Assembly (NCBI GenBank): GCA_001770815.1
Contig: MESD01000019.1
Location: 15,973 to 79,972 of the forward strand
Direction: 5' to 3'
Length of the DNA stretch: 64,000 nt
Source of the DNA: Burkholderiales bacterium RIFCSPHIGHO2_12_FULL_69_20
GTDB taxonomy: Bacteria > Pseudomonadota > Gammaproteobacteria > Burkholderiales > Burkholderiaceae_C
Position 1 is the first letter of the stretch. Every line of letters starts with the position of its first letter. Of the stretch, positions 19,997-29,763 are shown in pieces. A program made the position numbers and the translations under genes. The notes beneath the pieces are model-generated. The model had not been told where the DNA came from. It saw nothing but the letters and a program-made list of their open reading frames with translations, and searched no databases.

Positions 19997-21194
19997 CCCG
20001 GGGCGGAGTCAGGCGCAGGAGCGCGCCGGCGTGCTGGTGCTCAACCAGATCTCGGCCCAGGGTCTGTCGCGCCTGCCGGCCGACCGCTACCGGGTGGGCA
20101 AGGACGTGGCCGCCCCGGCCGCCATCCTGGTGCGCTCGGCCGACCTGCACGGCCTGGCCATCCCGGCCAGCGTGATGGCCATCGGCCGGGCCGGCGCAGG
20201 CACCAACAACATCCCCGTCAAGGCGATGAGCGAACGGGGTGTGCCGGTGTTCAACGCGCCCGGCGCCAATGCCAATGCGGTGAAGGAACTGGTGCTCGCC
20301 GGCATGCTGATGGCCGCGCGCAACCTGGCGCCGGCGCTGCGCTTCACGGCCGCGCTCGATGTCGCCTCGCCCGATCTGGAGAAGGCGGTCGAAGACGGCA
20401 AGAAGGCCTTCGCTGGCTTCGAGATCGCCGGCCAGACGCTGGGCATCATCGGCCTGGGCAAGATCGGCTGCCTGATCGCCGACGCCGCCATCAAGCTGGG
20501 CATGGACGTGCTGGGCTACGACCCCGAGATCACGGTCGACGCGGCCTGGAGCCTGCCCAGCCAGGTGCGGCGTGCCGGCAGCGTCAACGAGGTGCTGCGC
20601 AGCGCGCAGTTCGTCAGCCTGCACGTGCCGCTGGTGGCGGCCACGCGGCACCTGGTGAACGACGGCAACATCGGCCTGATGAAGCCCGGCGCGGTGCTGC
20701 TGAACTTCAGCCGCGAAGGCGTGGTCAGCGACAGCGCGGTGCTCGAATCGCTGGCCGCCGGCCACCTGGGCCAGTACGTCTGCGATTTTCCGGGTGCCGA
20801 GATCCACGGCCATCCGAAGATCATCGCGCTGCCGCACCTGGGCGCCAGCACCCGCGAGGCCGAGGAGAACTGCGCCATCATGGTGGTCGACCAGGTGCGG
20901 GATTACCTGGAAAACGGCAACGTGGTCAACGCGGTGAACTTTCCGAACCTGGCGATGGCGCGTGAGAGCCCCTGGCGCGTGGCGATTGCCAACGCCAACG
21001 TGCCCAACATGCTGGGCCAGATGTCGACCGCGATGGCCAGCGCGGGCTTGAACATCCACAACATGGTCAACAAGTCGCGCGGCGACATGGCCTACACGCT
21101 GGTGGACGTGGACAGCCCCGTCGGCGATGCGGTGATCGCCAGCCTGGGCAGCATCCCCGGCGTGTTGTCGGTGCGCTACTTGCCGGGCGCCTGA
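19989..21194 (+). CDS. serA: D-3-phosphoglycerate dehydrogenase (short form with C-terminal ACT-like region)
   Basis: [54 protein letters not shown]; overlaps serC 3' end. Confidence 0.95.
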   Translation: MADPGRSQAQERAGVLVLNQISAQGLSRLPADRYRVGKDVAAPAAILVRSADLHGLAIPASVMAIGRAGAGTNNIPVKAMSERGVPVFNAPGANANAVKELVLAGMLMAARNLAPALRFTAALDVASPDLEKAVEDGKKAFAGFEIAGQTLGIIGLGKIGCLIADAAIKLGMDVLGYDPEITVDAAWSLPSQVRRAGSVNEVLRSAQFVSLHVPLVAATRHLVNDGNIGLMKPGAVLLNFSREGVVSDSAVLESLAAGHLGQYVCDFPGAEIHGHPKIIALPHLGASTREAEENCAIMVVDQVRDYLENGNVVNAVNFPNLAMARESPWRVAIANANVPNMLGQMSTAMASAGLNIHNMVNKSRGDMAYTLVDVDSPVGDAVIASLGSIPGVLSVRYLPGA

Positions 21195-21222
21195 GCCAGC
21201 GGGCCACTGCCGCCGGTGGTGA

Positions 21223-22344
21223 TCACAACCGCCCGGCGGCGCGGCGGAATTCCATGCGCGCCATCATGCGCGAGGCCATGTTGGCGGAGAACAGCAGCGC
21301 CACCCACTGGGTGCGCGGCTGCACGAACATCGCCGTGCCGCTGATGCCTGACCAGCACAGCTCGCCGGCCGTGCAGGGCATCGCCGCGGGGCCCCAATCG
21401 TGGCGCACGGCCAGCCCCAGGCCGAAGCCGAAGCCCGGGCCGCAGTAGCTGGCCGGGCCGGCCACACCCGCGGGCAGCTGGTTGCGCGCCAGCTCGTCGA
21501 ACAGGCGCTGCGACAACAACCGCTGGCCATTGGCCGCCACGCCGCCGGCCGCCAGCAGCCGGGCGAAGGCGAGCGTGTCGTCCAGCGTGCTGACCAGGCC
21601 GCCGCCGCCGCTGTCCATCCACGGCTGGCCGGCCTGCCGCTGGCCGATGGGCGGGATGGTGGCGTGCCAGCCGCTGTCCTCGGCATGGGCCACGGCGAGT
21701 TGGGCATGCTCGTCGGCCGCGATCTGAAAGCCGGTGTGCTGCATGCCCAGTGGATCGAACAGGCGCTGGCGCAGTGCCTGGCCCAGCGGTTGGCCGTCGA
21801 GCTGCGCGACGATGCAGCCCAGCACGTCGGTGGAATAGCCGTACTGGAAGGCGGTGCCCGGCTCGGCGGCCAGCGGCAAGCCGGCCAGCCGGGCCAGAAA
21901 GGCCGGCGCGTCCAGGCCGCTCATCGCCGGGGTGAATGCGGCCTGCACCCAGGCCGCGCGCGTGCTGTCGTCGGTGATCTCGAACGGGTAGGGCAGCCCC
22001 GAGGTGTGGCGCATCAGGTCGCGCACCGTGGGCGCGGCGCGCGGCGGCACACCGCCGGGCCGGCGCAGATCGCGCAGCACCGGCAGCAGTTCGGCCACCG
22101 GCGCGTCCAGGTCCAGAGCGCCCTCGTCGACCAGCATCAGCGCGGCCAGCGTGACCATCGGCTTGGTCAAAGACGCAATGCGAAAGCGCACGCCGGCGTG
22201 CATGGCCGCGGTGTCGTCGGGCCGGATGCGGCCGACGGCGTGGCGTGCCAGCACCTGGCCGTCACGTTCGATGTGCACCAGCGCGCCGGGGCAGTGGCGC
22301 GCTGCAAGCTGGTGATCCAGCAGGTTGGTGATGGCTGTGGTCAT
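21223..22344 (-). CDS. Serine hydrolase (beta-lactamase / class C-like)
   Basis: FRIASLTKPMVTLAAL (SxxK), YGYSTDVLG (YxN-like), beta-lactamase family layout. Confidence 0.88.
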   Translation of the reverse strand: MTTAITNLLDHQLAARHCPGALVHIERDGQVLARHAVGRIRPDDTAAMHAGVRFRIASLTKPMVTLAALMLVDEGALDLDAPVAELLPVLRDLRRPGGVPPRAAPTVRDLMRHTSGLPYPFEITDDSTRAAWVQAAFTPAMSGLDAPAFLARLAGLPLAAEPGTAFQYGYSTDVLGCIVAQLDGQPLGQALRQRLFDPLGMQHTGFQIAADEHAQLAVAHAEDSGWHATIPPIGQRQAGQPWMDSGGGGLVSTLDDTLAFARLLAAGGVAANGQRLLSQRLFDELARNQLPAGVAGPASYCGPGFGFGLGLAVRHDWGPAAMPCTAGELCWSGISGTAMFVQPRTQWVALLFSANMASRMMARMEFRRAAGRL

Positions 22345-22402
22345 GGCGGTGCGGGCAGTTCAGCCCGAGCATAGGCCCGGATGCGCCGATCACCACCCCG
22401 GG

Positions 22403-23509
22403 TCAGCCCGCTGGCGCTGGGGGCCAGTCGATCGCCCTATCCAGCAGCATGGCGTCGCCGTAGCTGAAGAAGCGGTAGCGCGATTCGATCGCGTGGCGGT
22501 ACAGCGCCCGCGCATGGGCATGGCCGGCAAAGGCCGACACCAGCATCAGCAGCGTGCTCTTGGGCAGGTGGAAGTTGGTGATCAGCCGGTCGACCACGCG
22601 GAAGGGGAAGCCCGGCGTGATGAAGATGTCGGTCTCGCGCGCGCCGGGCTGCAGGCGGCCGCCCAGCGCGGCCGACTCCAGCGCACGCAAGGTGGTGGTG
22701 CCGGCCGCCACGATGCGCCCGCCCGCCGCGCGGGTGTGCGCTATCGCCGCCACCGTGGCCTCGCCCACCTCGTACCACTCGCTGTGCATCTTGTGCTCGG
22801 CCAGCGTGGCGCTGCGCACCGGCTGGAAGGTGCCGGCGCCCACGTGCAGCGTGACCTGCGCACGCTGCACACCGCGCGCGGCCAGCGCCGCCAGCACCGC
22901 TTCGTCGAAGTGCAGCGAGGCAGTGGGTGCGGCCACCGCGCCGGGGCGCCGGGCGAACACGGTCTGGTAGCGCGCCACGTCGTCGGCGCCGTCGGCATGG
23001 TTGATGTAGGGCGGCAGCGGCACATGGCCGAAGGCCTCCAGCAGCGCCAGCGGATCACCCGGAAAGCGCAGGTGGAACAGCCCGTCGTCGGGGCCGCCGC
23101 GGCCCAGCACCTCGGCCTCGAAGGCGCCGCGCGCAAAGCTGACCAGGCTGCCGGCGCGTGGTGATTTGCTGGCGCGCAGGTGGGCCAGCACCTCGTGGTT
23201 GGGCAGCACCCGTTCGATCAGCGCCTCGACCGCGCCGCCGGTGGGTTTTTCACCGAACAGCCGCGCCTTGATGACCCGGGTGTCATTGAACACCAGCAGA
23301 TCGCCGGGGTTCAGCAGGCCGGGCAGATCGTGGAACACCCGGTCCACCGGCACGGCGCCGGTGCCGTCGAGCAGCCGCGAGCCGCTGCGCTGGGCCGCCG
23401 GGTGCTGGGCGATCAGCGCGGGCGGCAGGTCAAAATCAAAATCGGCCAGCGTCAATGGGGCGGCGGCGGATTGGGCGTCGGCTTCGGCGGGGTGGGGTTG
23501 ATCGCGCAT
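22403..23509 (-). CDS. queA: S-adenosylmethionine:tRNA ribosyltransferase-isomerase
   Basis: [56 protein letters not shown]. Confidence 0.97.
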   Translation of the reverse strand: MRDQPHPAEADAQSAAAPLTLADFDFDLPPALIAQHPAAQRSGSRLLDGTGAVPVDRVFHDLPGLLNPGDLLVFNDTRVIKARLFGEKPTGGAVEALIERVLPNHEVLAHLRASKSPRAGSLVSFARGAFEAEVLGRGGPDDGLFHLRFPGDPLALLEAFGHVPLPPYINHADGADDVARYQTVFARRPGAVAAPTASLHFDEAVLAALAARGVQRAQVTLHVGAGTFQPVRSATLAEHKMHSEWYEVGEATVAAIAHTRAAGGRIVAAGTTTLRALESAALGGRLQPGARETDIFITPGFPFRVVDRLITNFHLPKSTLLMLVSAFAGHAHARALYRHAIESRYRFFSYGDAMLLDRAIDWPPAPAG

Positions 23510-23597
23510 GATGTCCAGGCTGTACCGGCCTGAAGACTCGGGAAGGGGGCGGATTGTTCCATGCAGCCTTTGTGCACCAGCCCCCGCGTGCCGTTTC

Positions 23598-24866
23598 TCA
23601 GGGATACAGCCCACGCGACTGGCGTGCCGCCAGGATGCGCTCGCAGGCCACCGCAAAGGTGGCGGTGCGCAGCGTGATCTGGTGTTGGTCGGCGGTGTCC
23701 CAGATCTTCCTGAGTGCGCCGACCATGATCTTGTCCAGCCGCATGTTGATCTCGTCCTCGGTCCAGAAGAAGGACGAGAAGTCCTGCACCCATTCGAAGT
23801 AGCTCACCGTCACGCCACCGGCGTTGCAGATCACGTCGGGCACCACCAGGATGCCGCGGTCGGCCAGGATGTCGTCGGCCGCCGATCCGGTGGGGCCGTT
23901 GGCGCCTTCGAGCACCAGCCGGGCCTTCAAGCGGTTGGCGCGCGCCGCGGTGATCTGGTTCTCCAGTGCGGCGGGAATCATGATCTGGCAGTCCACGTCC
24001 CAGAACGACTCGTTGTCCATCGCCTCGGCGCCGGCAAAACCGGCCACACCGCCGGTGGCCTTGACGTGCGGCACCAGCAGCGACAGGTCGAAGCCGCGGG
24101 CGTTGAAGATGCTGCCGGTATGGTCTTGCGCGGCGACGATGATCGCGCCGGCCTGGCCGAACAACTCGGCCGCCGACGAGCCCACGTTGCCGAAGCCCTG
24201 CACCGCCACCTTGGCACCGATGATCTCGAGGTGGATGCGCCGCGCCGCCTCGCGCCCGGTGACGAACACGCCGCGGCCGGTGGCCTTCACCCGGCCCAGG
24301 CTGCCGCCCAGGTGGATGGGCTTGCCGGTGACCACGCCGGTGGCGGTGGCGCCGGTGTTCATCGAGTAGGTGTCCATCATCCACGCCATGATCTGCGCGT
24401 CGGTGTTCACGTCGGGCGCGGGGATGTCCTGCTGCGGGCCGATGATGATGCCGATCTCGCTGGTGTAGCGGCGCGTCAGCTTCTCCAGCTCGTTCAACGA
24501 CAGCTGCTTGGGATCGACCCGGATGCCGCCCTTGGCCCCGCCAAAGGGCAGGTTGACCGCGGCGTTCTTGATGCTCATCCAGGCCGACAGCGCCATCACC
24601 TCCTCAAGCGTGACATCGGGGTGGTAGCGCACGCCGCCCTTGCCGGGGCCGCGCGTCAGGCTGTGCTGCACCCGATAGCCTTCGTAGTGCGCGATGCGGC
24701 CGTCGTCCATCTCGATGGGCACGTCGACGATCAGCGTGCGCTTGGGGCGCTTGAGCGTCTCCACCCAGCGCGCCAGCGGCCCCAGGTAGGGGATCACGCG
24801 GTCGACCTGGGTCAGGTAGGTGCCCCAGGGGCTGTCCGAGGTCGGGTTCACATACGAAAGTGGCAT
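23598..24866 (-). CDS. Glu/Leu/Phe/Val dehydrogenase (glutamate dehydrogenase)
   Basis: [54 protein letters not shown]. Confidence 0.95.
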   Translation of the reverse strand: MPLSYVNPTSDSPWGTYLTQVDRVIPYLGPLARWVETLKRPKRTLIVDVPIEMDDGRIAHYEGYRVQHSLTRGPGKGGVRYHPDVTLEEVMALSAWMSIKNAAVNLPFGGAKGGIRVDPKQLSLNELEKLTRRYTSEIGIIIGPQQDIPAPDVNTDAQIMAWMMDTYSMNTGATATGVVTGKPIHLGGSLGRVKATGRGVFVTGREAARRIHLEIIGAKVAVQGFGNVGSSAAELFGQAGAIIVAAQDHTGSIFNARGFDLSLLVPHVKATGGVAGFAGAEAMDNESFWDVDCQIMIPAALENQITAARANRLKARLVLEGANGPTGSAADDILADRGILVVPDVICNAGGVTVSYFEWVQDFSSFFWTEDEINMRLDKIMVGALRKIWDTADQHQITLRTATFAVACERILAARQSRGLYP

Positions 24867-25118
24867 GGTCGTCCTGTGGTGTGACGGGTGGGGTTGGCGT
24901 TGCCGCGGCGCGCCTCGTGGGCGCATCGGGTGTTCGCGCGTTTGGGCTTTCCGGTGTTGCCGGCGCGTCAGACGCCTCGGATCGCCCGGGGCGCAATGTA
25001 GAGGCTGGGCACGGGTTTGGCGTGCGTTATGCGTCGATTGCATCATGTCGACCCTGCATCACATGACGCGCTGCAGCATCGCCGCAGCGGCCGGAAGTGG
25101 CTGGCTACACTGCCCGGC

Positions 25119-25955
25119 ATGAGCTTTCACCCCCACTCCACCATCGCCTTCATCGGCGGCGGCAACATGGCCAGCGCGCTGATCGGCGGGCTGATCCGGG
25201 CGCAGCGCGCGCCCACCAGCATCCTGGTGATCGACCCCGGCGAGGGCCAGCGCGCCCGGCTGGCCGCTGATTTTGGCGTGCGCGTTTTGCCCGCCGCCGA
25301 TGCGGCGCTGGCCGACGCAGCGCTGGTGGTGTGGGCCGTCAAGCCGCAGCTGTTCGGCGAGGCTGCCGCACCCTGCGCGGTGCATGTGCGCGGCGCCCTG
25401 CACCTCAGCGTGATGGCCGGCATCCGCAGCGACGCGATCGCCCGCGCCTGCGGTGCCACGCCGGCCGCGGCGCGCATCGTGCGCAGCATGCCCAACACGC
25501 CGGCGCTGATCGGCCGCGGCATCGCCGGGCTGTTTGCCACGCCGTCGGTAACGCCCGAAGAACGCGGCCTGGTCGAACAGGTGCTGGCGCCCACCGGCCA
25601 GACGCTGTGGGTCGAGCGCGAGGCCGATCTGGATGCGGTGACCGCGCTGTCGGGCTCGGGCCCGGCGTATGTCTTCTATTTCGTCGAGTCGATGATGGCC
25701 GCCGCCACGCAGATGGGCTTGTCGGCCGAGCAGGGCAAGCGCCTGGCGCTGGCCACCTTCGACGGCGCCACCGCGCTGGCCGCGCAGTCGGCCGATCCAC
25801 CCGAGCTGCTGCGCGAGCGTGTCACCAGCAAGGGCGGCACCACCCACGCCGCGCTGCAATCGCTGGAGGCCAGCGGCGTGAAGGCGGCCTTCGTGCAGGC
25901 GCTGATCGCGGCGCAGCAGCGTGCGCGGGCGCTGGGCGACGAGTTCGGCGGGTGA
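25119..25955 (+). CDS. proC: pyrroline-5-carboxylate reductase
   Basis: IAFIGGGNMASALIGGLI; VRSMPNTPALIGRGIAGLFA; ALSGSGPAYVFYFVESMMAAA. Confidence 0.96.
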   Translation: MSFHPHSTIAFIGGGNMASALIGGLIRAQRAPTSILVIDPGEGQRARLAADFGVRVLPAADAALADAALVVWAVKPQLFGEAAAPCAVHVRGALHLSVMAGIRSDAIARACGATPAAARIVRSMPNTPALIGRGIAGLFATPSVTPEERGLVEQVLAPTGQTLWVEREADLDAVTALSGSGPAYVFYFVESMMAAATQMGLSAEQGKRLALATFDGATALAAQSADPPELLRERVTSKGGTTHAALQSLEASGVKAAFVQALIAAQQRARALGDEFGG

Positions 25956-25973
25956 ATTCGCGGGTGATGGCCG

Positions 25974-28900
25974 TCAAGCAGCCGCGGCGGTAGCTGACTT
26001 CGCAGCAAGTGCCGCCAGCATCTGCAGCAACTGCTGGGGCTCATAGCAGGCGAGAAAATCCCAGCGACCCAGCTTGCCCCAGCGATTGACCGCCTGTACC
26101 CAGCGGCGGGCAGCTTCGTGCTTGGCCGGCGTCTCGGCCTGCTGCGCCCCCTTGATCTCCAGCAGCAAGTGGTTGCCGTCTTGCAGCCGCACCACGAAGT
26201 CAGGCTCATAGGCCCTCGCCTGGCCGTGAAATTCGTAGGGCACGTTCAGCTCCAGCCGATCGTTGCGCACGTAGCAGATCACCAGGCCACTCACCGCAGC
26301 GATCTCCAGTTGGGTTGCCGCAGCCTGCTCCCATGAGCCGGTATCGGCCGCCACGAAGTTCAAGTGGCTGGCCTGCGTGCCCTGCACCGGCTTCACGGTC
26401 TTGAAGCGCACGGCGGCCGAGCTGCCGATCGGCCGATAGCGGTTCAACCGCGGCAGCATCGGGGTTTCGCCCTTGGCCTCGTTGGGCCGGATCGCAGCCA
26501 CCAGCAGGCCGACCACGGCCTCGGCGTAGGTCTGCAGGCCCAACTCGCAGGCATGGCAGTTGTTGAAGTCCACGCGCTGAGCGACATAGCGTTGTGTGAT
26601 GGCGAGCACTTGCGGAAACAGGGTGGTTCGCCCAGCGGTGCGCAGACGCTCGCTTCCAGGGTGCGCTGCATCGGTCAGCCTGCGCACCACCTCCCGTGCC
26701 ATCTCGAAGGCGATGGTCTGCGGGTGCGCCTCGCGGTAATACACCTCGCGCGTCACCTTCTCGAAGCCGAAACCGGTCTGCGCCGCAGGCACGCCCACCG
26801 CGTAGCCCACCTGCGGCCGCACGAAGGCCGCCGTGGGCGTGCTCCAGGGGTCGAGCCGCGTGGTCTGCATCGCGTCCACGTCGCACACCACCTGGTGCTG
26901 CTGCAGATCGACGACGAAACCCTCCACCACCGGAAAGCGGATCTCGAACGCCGCCCGCTCGGGCATCGCCAGCACCTCGTGCTTGGGCCGGTCATCGGGC
27001 GGCGGGCCGTCGCCGGGCGGCCGCCCCTTGAACGGGATCAGCGAGAACGGCACGCCGAACACGTCCACGTACTCCTCGGTCAGCCGGCCGGTGGCCGGGT
27101 CGGGCGTGTAGTCCATGCGGCGCAGGCCGCGGCCCACCACCTGCTCGCACAGCAACTGGCTGTGGAAGGCGCGCAGCCCGAGGATGTGCGTCACGTTGTT
27201 GGCGTCCCAGCCTTCGCTGAGCATGTTCACGCTCACCACGCAGCGGACATGACCGCCGGGCGTGCCGGGCCGGCCCACGGTGGAGACGATGCGTCGCAGT
27301 TCTTCGGCCGCCTCCTTGCGGGTGGCGTTGGGGTCTTCGCTCTCGGCTGCGGCCAGCAGGCTGGAGTCGATGCGCAGCGTCACCTCGGCACCCAGGCGGT
27401 TCCACAGTTCCGGGAAGCCTGGCAAGCCATCGCCGTAGCGCTTGACCGGCTTCGCCTTCTTGCGGCGGCGCGGCGGCGCGTCGTCGTCCTCGCTGTCGTC
27501 GTCAGCCTGTTCGACTTCGGCTTTGAGGGTTTCCTCGCCCGAGATCACCCGGTGAAAGTGCTCGGCGATGTCGGTGTTGTCACAGACGATGATCATCACC
27601 GGCGGGGTGCGGTCCTGCCCTGGCGCGGCGGCATCGATCTGCACCATGCGCTGCTGCCACTGGCCGGCCAGCGTCAGTAGCGCGGCCTGGGCCTTGCGGT
27701 ACACCACCTCGGGCTTGGGCTTGCCGCCGGTGAAGCGCTCGCCAGCCGACAGGTTGGCCGTCACGTGCTGCCACAGCTTGAAGAACTGCGGCTCGGGGCG
27801 GCCGGTGTTGTCGATCGCCGGCAGCCGCGGGATCTTGGTGATACCGCTCTCGATCGCGTCGACCAGCCCGAAATCGCTCACCACCCAGGGGAAAGGCGAG
27901 CCCTCGGGGTAGCCGCTGCTGTGCAGGTAGAAGGGCGTGGCCGACAGGTCGACGCAGAAGGCCACGCCGCAGGCCGCGTTGAGCTTGTCCAGGCCGTTGA
28001 CCCAGACCGTGGCCTCCTCGCGGTCGGCCCGCTCCTCGGCCGTCAGCGCGTCACCGTCGCGCACCGGCGCGGGCCGATAGGCATGGTGGCCCTCGTCGTT
28101 CAGCACCATCAGCGGCTCGTCGTGCCACAGCTCGCCCAGCCGGTCACGCGCAAAGGCCTCGGGCGTTTCCGCTCCCAGCCGGCCCACCGCCACCCCCCCG
28201 ACGCGGATCTCTTCGGCCTTCGGGTTGAAGTCGTGCCAGTTGGTCACCCGCACCCGGCCCTTGCCCAACTCGGGCCGCAATGCCGAAGGCACGATGTCGA
28301 ACTGGTCGTAGTAGTTGCCCGCGTCCTCGGGGCGCAGCACCGACAGCCGTTCCTTGATCGTCAGGTTGGGGCACACCACCAGCGCGCGCCTCGGGTGGCG
28401 CGCATCACCCGGCTGGCGGCCGCGGTTGCAGAACGCCCAGGCGATCAGCATCGCCATCACCACGGTCTTGCCGCTGCCGGTGGCCATCTTGCAGGCATAG
28501 CGCAGCAGCGGCGCCAGGCCGGCCTCGTGCGGGCGGTCGGCCAGCTTGGGGTGCTGCGCCACCCGCACCCGCCATTCCAGCGGGCGCGGGTTGTGGCCGC
28601 TGAGCAGCGCTTCGTGGTCGGCCAGCGTCAATTGCGGCTTGAAGCGGGGCGTGCGGCCCTGGGCCAGCATCTCGCGCAGGTAGATCACCGTTTCCACCGC
28701 TTCGAGCTGGCAGAAGAACAGGCGCCGCGAGCGGTCGTCACGCGACCAGTGGTGCAGCAGCGTCTTGGTGGTCTCGCTGGCGCCCAGCCAGCCCGACGCA
28801 CGCCAGCGCCGCACGTCCTCGCGCAAGGTGTTGACCAGCGGCAGGTCGTCGCGCTCTTCCTCGGCCATGAAGCCCAGCTGCTGCTGCGCGCTGCCGGTGC

Positions 28901-29102
28901 GTTCGCTCTTGAACCAGTAGCTGGCCGGCCGGCGACCGGGCGTCCGGGTGGGGATGCCGGTGCGCGTGTCGTAGACCCAGTGCTGGTCGGGCTCGACGTA
29001 GGGCGAGCACAGGATCGGCTTGTCCACCGGCTGGATCGGCAGCTCGGCCTGGGCCGCATCGGCAGCCGGATGCGGGCGGGTGCGGGGGGATCGGGTGGCC
29101 AT
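25974..29102 (-). CDS. Type III-like restriction subunit (DEAD/DEAH helicase with C-terminal PD-(D/E)xK nuclease)
   Basis: MATGSGKTVVMAMLIAW (Walker A), VLNDEGHHAY (DExH), SEGWDANNVTHILGLRAF, QVVGRGLRRMDY, C-terminal YEPDFVVRLQDGNHLLLEIKG. Confidence 0.93.
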   Translation of the reverse strand: MATRSPRTRPHPAADAAQAELPIQPVDKPILCSPYVEPDQHWVYDTRTGIPTRTPGRRPASYWFKSERTGSAQQQLGFMAEEERDDLPLVNTLREDVRRWRASGWLGASETTKTLLHHWSRDDRSRRLFFCQLEAVETVIYLREMLAQGRTPRFKPQLTLADHEALLSGHNPRPLEWRVRVAQHPKLADRPHEAGLAPLLRYACKMATGSGKTVVMAMLIAWAFCNRGRQPGDARHPRRALVVCPNLTIKERLSVLRPEDAGNYYDQFDIVPSALRPELGKGRVRVTNWHDFNPKAEEIRVGGVAVGRLGAETPEAFARDRLGELWHDEPLMVLNDEGHHAYRPAPVRDGDALTAEERADREEATVWVNGLDKLNAACGVAFCVDLSATPFYLHSSGYPEGSPFPWVVSDFGLVDAIESGITKIPRLPAIDNTGRPEPQFFKLWQHVTANLSAGERFTGGKPKPEVVYRKAQAALLTLAGQWQQRMVQIDAAAPGQDRTPPVMIIVCDNTDIAEHFHRVISGEETLKAEVEQADDDSEDDDAPPRRRKKAKPVKRYGDGLPGFPELWNRLGAEVTLRIDSSLLAAAESEDPNATRKEAAEELRRIVSTVGRPGTPGGHVRCVVSVNMLSEGWDANNVTHILGLRAFHSQLLCEQVVGRGLRRMDYTPDPATGRLTEEYVDVFGVPFSLIPFKGRPPGDGPPPDDRPKHEVLAMPERAAFEIRFPVVEGFVVDLQQHQVVCDVDAMQTTRLDPWSTPTAAFVRPQVGYAVGVPAAQTGFGFEKVTREVYYREAHPQTIAFEMAREVVRRLTDAAHPGSERLRTAGRTTLFPQVLAITQRYVAQRVDFNNCHACELGLQTYAEAVVGLLVAAIRPNEAKGETPMLPRLNRYRPIGSSAAVRFKTVKPVQGTQASHLNFVAADTGSWEQAAATQLEIAAVSGLVICYVRNDRLELNVPYEFHGQARAYEPDFVVRLQDGNHLLLEIKGAQQAETPAKHEAARRWVQAVNRWGKLGRWDFLACYEPQQLLQMLAALAAKSATAAAA

Positions 29103-29201
29103 CGTCGATTCGCTTTCAGGCGGGCTCAGGCAGCCGTTCGCGCAGGGCATGCCCGGCGCAGTGGGTGGGCGATAAACTGGCCGGACACCTCGGAGATCAC
29201 C

Positions 29202-29432
29202 ATGCCCGACACCGTCACTGAGCTTGCCGAAATGGGCAAGGCGCTCTCGCCCGAAGAGCGCTCGCGCCTGGTCGACCTGCTGCTGGAATCGCTGCACGAG
29301 GCCCCGGCGTCCGAAGTCGAAGCGGCCTGGGCGGCCGAGATCGAGAGCCGGCTGGCCGCGCACGACCGCGGCGAGGTCGAAGCCGTCGAAGCCGAACGGG
29401 TGTTCGCCGAGGCCAGCCGCATCGCGCGGTGA
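29202..29432 (+). CDS. Addiction module antitoxin (unstable antitoxin family-like)
   Basis: 76 aa; ALSPEERSRLVDLLLESLHEAP...AAWAAEIESRLAAHDRGEVEAV typical of this family; overlaps toxin start. Confidence 0.85.
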   Translation: MPDTVTELAEMGKALSPEERSRLVDLLLESLHEAPASEVEAAWAAEIESRLAAHDRGEVEAVEAERVFAEASRIAR

Positions 29433-29725
29433 TCCGCCCGCGCTTCCTGCCCGCCGCCGAAGCCGAGCTTCTGCGAGAAGTGGGCTACTACTCGGACGCA
29501 CGCACTGGTGCCGGCATCCGGTTCCAGGCCGCAGTGGCGGCGGCGGTTGAGTTGGCATCCCGGCAGCCTCAGGGCGGCGTGCCCGGCCCGCACGGCACGC
29601 GCAGCTGGCGGGTGAAGGGCTTTCCGTTCAGCGTCGTCGGCCGGGCCGGCACCGACACGCTGCTGGTCGTGGCGATCGCCCATCATCGGCGCAAGCCCGG
29701 GTACTGGGCTGCACGCGTCGCGTGA
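29429..29725 (+). CDS. RelE/ParE-family toxin
   Basis: IRPRFLPAAEAELLREVGYYSD...GTRSWRVKGFPFSVVGRAGTDTLLVVAIAHHRRKPGYW. Confidence 0.88.
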   Translation: MIRPRFLPAAEAELLREVGYYSDARTGAGIRFQAAVAAAVELASRQPQGGVPGPHGTRSWRVKGFPFSVVGRAGTDTLLVVAIAHHRRKPGYWAARVA

Positions 29726-29763
29726 GGCGGGGCACCTCGCGTGTGCTGCCCGCAGGCACCGCG

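Noticed and set aside
25020-25075. Imperfect repeats tgcatcatgtcg / tgcatcacatgacg upstream of proC as an operator
   Set aside because: Only one pair, short and imperfect; no linked regulator.
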